A program made the translations under genes and the position numbers. A stretch of 6,676 bases of DNA from Methanobacteriota archaeon (GTDB taxonomy: Archaea > Methanobacteriota > Methanobacteria > Methanobacteriales > Methanobacteriaceae): contig JAEZKE010000101.1 in assembly GCA_023436175.1 (NCBI GenBank), forward strand, positions 1-6,676. Direction: 5' to 3'. The notes beneath the pieces are model-generated. The model ran no database searches. It was given only the letters and a program-made list of their open reading frames with translations, and was not told the DNA's origin. Shown here piece after piece: positions 1 to 5,701 of the stretch (positions are counted from its first letter, which is position 1; each line of letters opens with the position of its first letter).

Positions 1-1
1 T

Positions 2-649
2 GATTATCTCTGCATCAGGTGTAAAAAGTGTATGAAAGCCTGTAAAGTTGAAGGTGCCATTATTGAAGAAGACAATAAGATCATGATAGACCAGTCTAAA
101 TGTGTAGCATGTGGAGACTGTGCCAAAACATGCCCAGTAAAAGGTTCCATTAAAGGAATATACATTTCTGATGTTGAAGGTCAAAAAGAAGTAATTAATC
201 TGGTGGTACAGACACTTGAAAACTTAATAGAATCTAAGCAGGATGAACTTAAGGATCTTCCGCCTGAAAAAGCAGTGACCTTCGAGGTTCCATTTGAGGA
301 TATCCTTAAAAAAGCTCGTGAGATCATGCCTGATGAAGCACGTATAAGAGACCTGGTTGAAAAAGTAACAGATAGATTAAAACTTAGAGTCATTACATGG
401 GATGATTCTAAATGTAAGCAATGTAGATTATGTGTGGATGAATGTCCTACTGGTGCTATAACTTATGATAAAGAGAAAGGTACTGTCAGAGATTCGAATA
501 AATGTCTGAGATGCACCACATGTTACCAGACATGTCCATTTGGTGTTGCAGGATTTTATGTTGCAAGATTTTTACTTACCCAGAGTGAAGTGAAAGGTGA
601 TGAAATCCTTGTGACTGTAAAACCGGCATTATTACCCGTGGGGGAATGA
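2..649 (+). CDS. ehaP: Polyferredoxin, EhaP-like (energy-converting hydrogenase A), 5'-truncated by window edge
   Basis: This is an iron-sulfur electron carrier, probably the hydrophilic polyferredoxin of the membrane-bound Eha hydrogenase. The reading frame is open from base 2, upstream of the first ATG at 32. The codons at 2-43 encode a complete cluster motif (CIRCKKCMKAC), so ATG 32 lies inside a cluster and is not the start. Four C-x2-C-x2-C-x3-C motifs are visible: CIRCKKCMKAC, CVACGDCAKTCP, CKQCRLCVDECP and CLRCTTCYQTCP. The first lacks the usual proline after its last Cys. Motifs 2 and 3 are separated by about 93 charged, mostly helix-like residues. The last motif is followed by a roughly 35-residue tail without cysteine. 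From memory, Methanothermobacter eha encodes a 6[4Fe-4S] protein followed by a 10[4Fe-4S] protein, so about two clusters would lie off the window. The stop TGA (647-649) overlaps an ATG at 646, which matters for the next gene's start. Family is certain; the ehaP name rests on gene order. Confidence 0.8.
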   Translation, partial: DYLCIRCKKCMKACKVEGAIIEEDNKIMIDQSKCVACGDCAKTCPVKGSIKGIYISDVEGQKEVINLVVQTLENLIESKQDELKDLPPEKAVTFEVPFEDILKKAREIMPDEARIRDLVEKVTDRLKLRVITWDDSKCKQCRLCVDECPTGAITYDKEKGTVRDSNKCLRCTTCYQTCPFGVAGFYVARFLLTQSEVKGDEILVTVKPALLPVGE

Positions 650-707
650 TAAAATTCCTGAAACTAAAACTGATAAAAAGTCATACAAACCACTTCGAGA
701 AGTAGAA
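646..707 (+). other. Probable displaced N-terminal coding segment of the ten-cluster polyferredoxin (one-base frameshift)
   Basis: The gap between the two polyferredoxins is the longest in this tightly packed operon. ATG 646 overlaps the upstream TGA in the common ATGA arrangement, but its frame stops at 700-702. Frame 3, used by the downstream gene, is open across the whole gap. One extra A in the A run at 651-654 would join ATG 646 to that frame and give MIKIPETKTDKKSYKPLREV directly before the GTG-encoded residue. Alternatively, removing one G from the run at 640-644 would fuse the two polyferredoxins; I think this is less likely, because separate 6- and 10-cluster proteins are known for eha. 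The segment may also be an untranslated spacer if GTG 708 is genuine, since MAYEID is a natural-looking ferredoxin N-terminus. Confidence 0.45.
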
Positions 708-2003
708 GTGGCCTATGAAATAGATTCATCTAAATGTGAAGAATGTGTAGATAAACCGTGCCTTCAAGCGTGTCCAGTAGAGGCAGTTCATGAGGTACCT
801 CCAGATAAACACATAGAAATTGATGATAAATGTTTTGGATGTGTACTTTGTAGGGAAGCATGTCCATACGACGCCATAAAAATGGAAACTACATTAGCAG
901 AAGCTGTAAGGGAAAATGTTCCTAATATTAACCCTAAATTGTGCAGGAGATGTGGTGCATGTGTAAATGCATGCAGAACAGGGGCGATTCAGCTTATATC
1001 TTCTGGTAGGGAAGAGGCTCACAGTGTAATAGATGAAGAAAAATGTGTTAAATGCGGTTACTGTTCCAGAGTATGCCCTACAGAAGCTATAAAATATGGT
1101 GAAATTTTACCAAGGTCTGTAGCAGGTGGAAAAGGAGTAGTTGTGAATGAAAAGCAATGTATTGGCTGCATGACATGTACGAGAGTTTGCCCATCTAAAG
1201 GAGCTATAAATGTAGGTAAAATAAGTAAATTACCTTATATAAATCCGGCATATTGTGCACGGTGTGAAGAGTGCATGGATGTATGCCCATCAACTGCAAT
1301 TAGATATTCTTCAAGAAAAAAGGCGTACGAAAAGTTCGGTAAAATCAAAACAATGGAAATAGTTTCTGAACTTCTTGAAAAAGAAACCGCTAAACTTGCA
1401 AGGGATGCAGGTAAAGTAGATAATATCTTGAATAAAATTTCAAGGGATGTCAGCTTTGAACACACTGAAAATGAATTTGAAATTGATATAACTGATAAGT
1501 TAAAGGATGAAATCAGTGCTGCTATGGATGGCGCCCTCGAAATTGAGGATATAAAGAATGTAATTGAAAGCACAGTTCCAAAAAGGAATATAGCTGTGGT
1601 TGAAGAAAGCTGTATAGGATGCGGAGCGTGTATTGGCGCCTGTCCAGTTGAAGCAATTGAGCTAGAAATGCCTTCACCGGTTCATGTTGGTGAAGAGTGT
1701 ATTTACTGTGGAAAATGCGTTGAAACATGTCCATTTGGATCTATAATTCTTAAAGAAGAATATTTCGATGCTCACGAGGATAAAATATTCTTTGTTCGAA
1801 AGAATTTAGAAGGTCCAAGGACTGGAGAGATAGCTATAGATAGTGAAACATGCCAGTTATGTGGAGTCTGCATAAATAAATGCCCTAAAGATGCAATGAG
1901 TATCGAGGATGGCAAAGTAGTTGTTGATACTGAAAAATGCATAGTATGTGATACATGTGAAGTAACATGTCCAGTAGGTGCTATAAAATTGAAAACACCT
2001 TAA
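708..2003 (+). CDS. ehaQ: Ten-cluster polyferredoxin, EhaQ-like (energy-converting hydrogenase A)
   Basis: This is a soluble electron-transfer protein with ten [4Fe-4S] motifs, matching the 10[4Fe-4S] polyferredoxin described for the eha operon. With the GTG 708 start (431 aa), the cysteine sets begin at residues 10, 42, 79, 113, 151, 183, 302, 331, 382 and 411. The first set is atypical (C-x2-C-x4-C-x3-CP), and the third has CR instead of CP after its last Cys. Six clusters lie N-terminal and four C-terminal of a cysteine-free, charged and probably helical linker (about residues 194-301). No signal peptide or membrane segment is seen. The GTG start has no convincing Shine-Dalgarno site. The same frame is open back to 621 but has no ATG, GTG or TTG there, and the segment just upstream reads like protein (KIPETKTDKKSYKPLREVE). 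The native start may therefore be ATG 646, out of frame by one base in this sequence. The gene lies between ehaP and the HAD gene. Confidence 0.85.
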   Translation: MAYEIDSSKCEECVDKPCLQACPVEAVHEVPPDKHIEIDDKCFGCVLCREACPYDAIKMETTLAEAVRENVPNINPKLCRRCGACVNACRTGAIQLISSGREEAHSVIDEEKCVKCGYCSRVCPTEAIKYGEILPRSVAGGKGVVVNEKQCIGCMTCTRVCPSKGAINVGKISKLPYINPAYCARCEECMDVCPSTAIRYSSRKKAYEKFGKIKTMEIVSELLEKETAKLARDAGKVDNILNKISRDVSFEHTENEFEIDITDKLKDEISAAMDGALEIEDIKNVIESTVPKRNIAVVEESCIGCGACIGACPVEAIELEMPSPVHVGEECIYCGKCVETCPFGSIILKEEYFDAHEDKIFFVRKNLEGPRTGEIAIDSETCQLCGVCINKCPKDAMSIEDGKVVVDTEKCIVCDTCEVTCPVGAIKLKTP

Positions 2004-2008
2004 AATAT

Positions 2009-2024
2009 TATTTTTTTATTTTTT
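2009..2024 (+). promoter_or_regulatory. T-rich tract in the spacer before the HAD gene
   Basis: The 33-base spacer after the ten-cluster polyferredoxin holds a run of T broken by one A, directly upstream of a strong ribosome binding site. Archaeal RNA polymerases terminate or pause on U-rich transcripts without needing a hairpin, so this could lower expression of the distal genes relative to the polyferredoxins. No hairpin is seen, and the operon clearly continues, so full termination here is not implied. Confidence 0.3.
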
Positions 2025-2030
2025 GGAGGA
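2025..2030 (+). promoter_or_regulatory. Shine-Dalgarno site for the HAD gene
   Basis: GGAGGA lies six bases before the TTG at 2037. It is the strongest ribosome binding site in the window and decides the choice of this rare start codon. The next in-frame ATG is far inside the protein, after the conserved motif I. Confidence 0.8.
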
Positions 2031-2036
2031 AGAAAA

Positions 2037-3062
2037 TTGGGCAGAAAAGTTTTTATTTCTGATTGCGAAGGCCCCATATCTATAAATGATAACGCTTTTG
2101 AACTTGCAGGTATTTTCATTGAGGATGGAGAAAAATTTTTTACCATACTCAGTAAATATGACGATATTTTAGTTGATGAAATTAAAAGAGAAGGATATTA
2201 TGCTGGAGGAACTTTAAAACTAATTGTACCTTTCCTAAAAGCATATGGCGCTACAAATGGTAGCATAGTGGATTTTTCTATGGAAAATGTACTACTTCTT
2301 CCTGGTGCAAAGGATACATTACAATTTATAAATAGTACAATGCCTTCTTTCATTGTAAGCACGAGTTATGAGCAATATATTCGTGCTCTTTGTGATTTAA
2401 TCAAGTTTCCATATGAAAATACCTATTCAACTAAATTAGATATGGATAAATATTCAATTGATGATGAAGATAAAGAAAAGTTAATGGAATTTAGAAAGAT
2501 TATATTGAAAAATCCAGATTTTGAAGTATTAAATAAAATATTCTGGGAAGATATTCCAAAGATGAAAATTAGCAAAATTATAGAAGAAGTAAATCCTGTT
2601 GGTGGAGAAGGTAAAAAAGAAGCGGTTATGGATATTTTGAGCAAATTTGGGTTTGAGAATTCAGATGTTATGTATGTTGGAGATAGTATAACTGATGTTG
2701 AGCCTTTAAGATTTGCAAAAGAGCATGGAGGCCTTGCAATTTCATTTAATGGAAATGAATATGCCATAAAAGAATCAGAAATTGCAATAATGGCAGATAA
2801 TACAGTTATAACTGCTATCATCGCTGATCTATTTAATAGATTTGGAAAAGATGAGGTTATTAAGTTCATTAACTCATATATGGATAATACTGAAGACGCT
2901 CTTAATAATTATCCTGTAAATGAAAAACTCAAAGGGGCAATAAAACAGGTAAATCTCCCTAAAATTGCAATAGTAAATAATGAAAATTTTGAAGCACTTG
3001 CTGCTGAAAGTAAAACATTTAGAAGATTAGTACGGGGAGAACTGATAGGTGCACTTGGATAA
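2037..3062 (+). CDS. ehaR: HAD-superfamily phosphohydrolase-like protein, EhaR-like (COG4030 type)
   Basis: This is a soluble HAD-fold protein of 341 aa whose substrate is unknown to me. Motif I is FISDCEGPI (residues 6-14): the nucleophile Asp9 is present, but the usual second Asp (+2, general acid/base) is Glu11. Motif II fits VSTSYEQYI (107-115). A lysine-bearing motif III fits GEGKKEAV (190-197). Motif IV is VGDSITD (214-220), with both acidic Mg-binding positions. About 75 residues between motifs II and III form an insertion, probably a cap. The start is TTG 2037, set by GGAGGA at 2025-2030. I recall this family being annotated as energy-converting hydrogenase A subunit R; the position directly after the polyferredoxins and before the Ftr homologue supports that. 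No cofactor motif connects it to electron transfer, so a regulatory or metabolite-phosphatase role is only inference. The stop is six bases from the next gene, which implies cotranscription and probably translational coupling. Confidence 0.82.
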   Translation: MGRKVFISDCEGPISINDNAFELAGIFIEDGEKFFTILSKYDDILVDEIKREGYYAGGTLKLIVPFLKAYGATNGSIVDFSMENVLLLPGAKDTLQFINSTMPSFIVSTSYEQYIRALCDLIKFPYENTYSTKLDMDKYSIDDEDKEKLMEFRKIILKNPDFEVLNKIFWEDIPKMKISKIIEEVNPVGGEGKKEAVMDILSKFGFENSDVMYVGDSITDVEPLRFAKEHGGLAISFNGNEYAIKESEIAIMADNTVITAIIADLFNRFGKDEVIKFINSYMDNTEDALNNYPVNEKLKGAIKQVNLPKIAIVNNENFEALAAESKTFRRLVRGELIGALG

Positions 3063-3068
3063 TATTGA

Positions 3069-3968
3069 ATGTTACTGGTTGATAAAATGGTTGAAATAGA
3101 AAATACTTATTGTGAAGCTTTTGATGGGATCTGTTGTAGGCTAATTGTAACTGCAGATGATAAGGAGATACTTCAAAGAGCAGCTTATGATGCAACGGCA
3201 ACTCCAGGAACTGTTATTGGGCGTGTTGAAGGTGGAATTGAAGGCTGGCTCAGTGCTGATGAGACTCCTGATGGGAGAGAAGGAGCATTAATTCAAATTT
3301 GGTATCCAAAAGAGGATATCAAGAAATTTGAAGTTGAATTATCCTATAGAATAAGGCAGGATATACTTGTAAAACCTTTTACTGCCCTTTTTGATGCTTC
3401 AGATAATCCTGCTGGAAATATGGATATGATGAAAAATGTAGGTCACTGTGGTGATGGTTATGAGTGGGAAGAAGAACATAATGGACGCAAAATGATAGTT
3501 GTACCTATAGCTATTCCTGACTTCCAGATAGAACGTAGTGTAGGATACATGAGAGGTATTATGGGTGCAAATTTCTGGTATATGTGCAGTAGTAAGGAAG
3601 CTGTAATGGAAGCTGGAAGGGAGGCATTAAATGCTATTGAAGATGTTGAAGGTGCTATAGCTCCTTTTGATATTTGCTCTGCGGCATCAAAACCCGAAAC
3701 AAATTATCCGTGGATAGGGCCAACAACAAATCATCCATATTGTCCTTCACTTAAAAAAACTATTGAAGAAGAATCAATGGTTCCAGATAATGTTAAATAT
3801 ATTCCTGAGATAGTAATAAATGGTTTGAATATAGATATTACAAAAAAAGCCATGAAAGCAGGAATTGAAGCTGTAATGGATGTAGATGGTGTTATGAAAG
3901 TCTCAGCAGGAAATTATGGCGGTCAGTTGGGTGATCATAAACTCTATTTAAATGAATTGTTTGAATAA
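3069..3968 (+). CDS. ehaS: Formylmethanofuran:tetrahydromethanopterin formyltransferase paralogue (Ftr-like, EhaS-like)
   Basis: Canonical Ftr moves the formyl group from formylmethanofuran to tetrahydromethanopterin, the second step of CO2 reduction to methane in the cytoplasm. This 299-residue protein is about canonical length (roughly 296-297) and aligns end to end with Ftr as I remember it. Shared landmarks are VEIENTYCEAFDG near the N-terminus, DETPDGREG (64-72), CGDGYEWEEEHNGRK (127-141), GIMGANFWYM (163-172), PEIVINGLN (246-254) and SAGNYGGQLG (279-288). Glu247 falls where the proposed catalytic Glu of Methanopyrus Ftr (about 245) would be. The canonical PFPGG stretch is PFDIC here (199-203), and the following loop differs, so this is probably the second, eha-linked paralogue rather than the housekeeping enzyme. 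ATG 3069 fits the Ftr N-terminal length; ATG 3087 is an alternative. Neither has a strong ribosome binding site, and coupling to the upstream stop six bases away is likely. Activity is untested by sequence alone. Confidence 0.9.
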   Translation: MLLVDKMVEIENTYCEAFDGICCRLIVTADDKEILQRAAYDATATPGTVIGRVEGGIEGWLSADETPDGREGALIQIWYPKEDIKKFEVELSYRIRQDILVKPFTALFDASDNPAGNMDMMKNVGHCGDGYEWEEEHNGRKMIVVPIAIPDFQIERSVGYMRGIMGANFWYMCSSKEAVMEAGREALNAIEDVEGAIAPFDICSAASKPETNYPWIGPTTNHPYCPSLKKTIEEESMVPDNVKYIPEIVINGLNIDITKKAMKAGIEAVMDVDGVMKVSAGNYGGQLGDHKLYLNELFE

Positions 3969-3980
3969 ATTTAAGTTAAA

Positions 3981-3984
3981 GGAG
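3981..3984 (+). promoter_or_regulatory. Shine-Dalgarno site deciding the PfkB kinase start
   Basis: GGAG, within AAAGGAG (3978-3984), sits six bases before ATG 3991. This places the kinase start there rather than at the in-frame ATG 3952, which overlaps the preceding gene and has no such site. The typical PfkB N-terminus (FDVVGFGALNVD) also begins right after ATG 3991. Confidence 0.75.
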
Positions 3985-3990
3985 AATTTA

Positions 3991-4917
3991 ATGAAATTTG
4001 ATGTAGTGGGATTCGGCGCATTAAATGTTGATAAACTATATAATGTGAATAAAATAACCTGCGAAGATGAAGAATCATATATAACTGATTTCAATATGTC
4101 ATGCGGTGGATCTGCTGCTAATACAGTTATAGGGCTTTCAAAGTTAGGTATGAAAACAGGGTTTATAGGTAAAGTCTCAGAGGATTATGATGGAAAACTT
4201 TTACTTGAAAATCTTCAAAAAGAAGGTGTAAATACAGAGGGTATTATTATCTCAGAAGGTAGAAGTGGAAATGTTCTTGGTTTTGTAGATAAGAATGGAC
4301 AAAGAGCTTTATATGTAGATCCTGGTGTTAACGATTTAATCAGACTTGATGAAGTTAAATTAGATTATCTGGAAAATTCTAAGATATTACATCTTGCATC
4401 GTTTGTAGGTGAATCTTTTAAGGCTCAAGAAAGTATTATAAATGAAATTCCAGAAGATATGATTGTAAGTCTTGATCCTGGAAGAATTTATGCAGAAAGA
4501 GGTGTTAACTATCTTAAAAATATTTTAAATAGAACAGATATTATTCTTATAAATGAAGAAGAATTAAAGTATTTAACTGGTAATAAATATAAAACATGCA
4601 AAGAAGGAGCAGAAGTTCTACTGGAATACAATATAACTACAGCAGTAATTAAAAGAGGAGATAAAGGTGCTTATATCACAAATGGTGATGAAAGTTACAT
4701 CATAGAACCATTTAATGTTAAATGCACCGATACAACCGGCGCAGGAGATGCATTTAATGCAGGATTCTTATATGGACTTCTTAATAATAAAAATATTGAA
4801 GAATCGGGTAAATTAGGGAATTTTATTGCTTCATGCTGTATACAGAAATCAGGAGCAATTAAAGGGCTACCAGACATATCTGAATTGGATAAATTTCATA
4901 AAATGATTAATATATAA
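3991..4917 (+). CDS. PfkB/ribokinase-family carbohydrate or nucleoside kinase
   Basis: This is an ATP-dependent cytoplasmic kinase of 308 aa, a normal length for the family. N-terminal FDVVGFGALNVDKL (3-16) gives the first strand and the substrate-binding Asp. CGGSAANTVIGLSKLG (38-53) is PfkB signature 1, which contacts substrate. NEEELKYLTG (188-197) and KRGDKGAY (221-228) are typical internal motifs. CTDTTGAGDAFNAGF (245-259) is signature 2, with the anion hole GAGD and catalytic base Asp253. All expected catalytic residues are present, so it is probably active. Substrate is not readable from motifs; ribose, fructose phosphates, nucleosides and other sugars are all possible, and a related archaeal PfkB protein (MJ0406) was characterised as a nucleoside kinase, from memory. 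It follows the Ftr paralogue by 22 bases in the same operon. It is probably the last member of the eha set (EhaT in some naming, which I am not sure of), but no link to hydrogenase function is visible in the protein. Confidence 0.88.
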   Translation: MKFDVVGFGALNVDKLYNVNKITCEDEESYITDFNMSCGGSAANTVIGLSKLGMKTGFIGKVSEDYDGKLLLENLQKEGVNTEGIIISEGRSGNVLGFVDKNGQRALYVDPGVNDLIRLDEVKLDYLENSKILHLASFVGESFKAQESIINEIPEDMIVSLDPGRIYAERGVNYLKNILNRTDIILINEEELKYLTGNKYKTCKEGAEVLLEYNITTAVIKRGDKGAYITNGDESYIIEPFNVKCTDTTGAGDAFNAGFLYGLLNNKNIEESGKLGNFIASCCIQKSGAIKGLPDISELDKFHKMINI

Positions 4918-4918
4918 A
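4907..4918 (+). promoter_or_regulatory. Possible TATA-box-like element before the six-cluster polyferredoxin
   Basis: TTAATATATAAA resembles an archaeal TATA box and lies about 28-39 bases before ATG 4946. Initiation some 25 bases downstream would leave a very short leader. The surrounding DNA is AT-rich and there is no clear BRE, so a chance match is quite possible; an internal promoter here is only a suggestion. Confidence 0.2.
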
Positions 4919-4933
4919 TTTCATCTACCTACT

Positions 4934-4940
4934 AAAGGTG
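4934..4940 (+). promoter_or_regulatory. Shine-Dalgarno site for the six-cluster polyferredoxin
   Basis: AAAGGTG lies five bases before ATG 4946 and matches the archaeal anti-Shine-Dalgarno core (AGGTG). A short hairpin, TACCT (4926-4930) against AGGTG (4936-4940) with one wobble pair, could partly cover it, although so small a stem may not be stable. Confidence 0.65.
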
Positions 4941-4945
4941 TAATT

Positions 4946-5701
4946 ATGGATATAACATTTAAAAAGGACAAAAATGTGCTAAAAGAAGAAGTCATCCATA
5001 AAGCTATGGATTTAGAAGAAATTAAACCAGAGATTGAAAAGTATAGACTAAAGAGAAAGTGCATCACTATTTCTCCAGAGTGTATAAGATGCAACTTGTG
5101 CGCTGAAGAATGCCCTGTGGGTGCTATATCCGAAGCAAAATCAACTAAACCTGCCAAAGTACTTGAAAACTGTGTAAACTGTGAAATATGTGCCCAAACT
5201 TGTCCTGTAAAAAGCATACATGTTATAGAAAGTACATCCGATGTTGAGGATGAAGAAGTAAAATACCGTCTTAAAGAGTTAAAGGTACCACATAGAACCC
5301 TTAAAATGAAAGATATTGAAATAACTGAAGATAAATGTATTTCCTGTGGAACTTGCGCTAAATTCTGTCCTACAGGTGCATTAAATGCTGAAGAGGGAAA
5401 ACCCACTGCAATAGATAAATCAGCATGTGTCGGGTGTGGAGCGTGTGTTAACGTATGTCCAGAAAATGCGATAAAGCTTGAAAGGGAGTTAGGGTCGGTA
5501 CTGAAAACAAGAGAACTTACAATTGACAGAGAAGCATGTGTTTCCTGTCAGGTATGTGAAGAAAATTGCCCTGTAGGTGCTATTAAACTTGAAGATGGTG
5601 AATTAGTATTTTCTGAAGATAAATGTATTTTATGTGAAGTGTGTTCTAGTAAATGCCCTGTGAGCGCATTAAAACTTAAGAGGTTGTCCAATGAAAGTTA
5701 A
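4946..5701 (+). CDS. Six-cluster polyferredoxin
   Basis: This is a 251-residue electron-transfer protein with six complete C-x2-C-x2-C-x3-CP motifs. Their first cysteines are at residues 46, 76, 131, 161, 198 and 227. They form three pairs spaced 29-30 residues apart, so the protein looks like three bacterial-type 2[4Fe-4S] ferredoxin units in series. The first about 45 residues are charged and cysteine-poor apart from Cys39. The linker between pairs 1 and 2 (about 87-130) is acidic and then basic. No signal peptide or membrane segment is seen. The start at ATG 4946 follows AAAGGTG at good spacing. It lies 28 bases after the kinase and overlaps the CBS gene by 11 bases, so the two are coupled. 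Its likely partners are Eha or another ferredoxin-dependent oxidoreductase such as formylmethanofuran dehydrogenase; that is inference from context. In Methanothermobacter I recall an equivalent polyferredoxin just beyond the 20 named eha genes, so I give no eha symbol. Confidence 0.9.
   Translation: MDITFKKDKNVLKEEVIHKAMDLEEIKPEIEKYRLKRKCITISPECIRCNLCAEECPVGAISEAKSTKPAKVLENCVNCEICAQTCPVKSIHVIESTSDVEDEEVKYRLKELKVPHRTLKMKDIEITEDKCISCGTCAKFCPTGALNAEEGKPTAIDKSACVGCGACVNVCPENAIKLERELGSVLKTRELTIDREACVSCQVCEENCPVGAIKLEDGELVFSEDKCILCEVCSSKCPVSALKLKRLSNES
5680..5683 (+). promoter_or_regulatory. Shine-Dalgarno site for the CBS-domain gene, inside the upstream coding region
   Basis: GAGG, within AAGAGGTTG, sits seven bases before ATG 5691. 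It supports that start and the 11-base overlap with the polyferredoxin gene. Confidence 0.55.

Noticed and set aside
32..34. ATG 32 as the true start of the first polyferredoxin
   Set aside because: The same frame is open to the window edge, and the preceding codons supply three of the four cysteines of an intact cluster motif, so the gene is truncated by the window.
1235..1734. Antisense reading frames of 70-112 codons opposite the ten-cluster polyferredoxin, and similar ones opposite the other genes
   Set aside because: They lie wholly within strongly supported genes, have low-complexity Ser/Leu-rich products typical of shadow frames, and lack recognisable motifs.
638..2003. A single fused polyferredoxin made by removing one G from the run at 640-644
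   Set aside because: It would restore one frame, but separate polyferredoxins are known for eha, and the ATGA overlap with one missing A explains the junction equally simply.
3952..3990. Earlier in-frame ATG (3952) that would extend the PfkB kinase by 13 residues
   Set aside because: It overlaps the Ftr gene, has no ribosome binding site, and adds residues before the conserved PfkB N-terminus; GGAG at 3981-3984 points to ATG 3991.
4921..5406. A 161-codon - strand frame opposite the six-cluster polyferredoxin
   Set aside because: The + strand product has six perfect cluster motifs and a good ribosome binding site; the - strand product shows no family resemblance.
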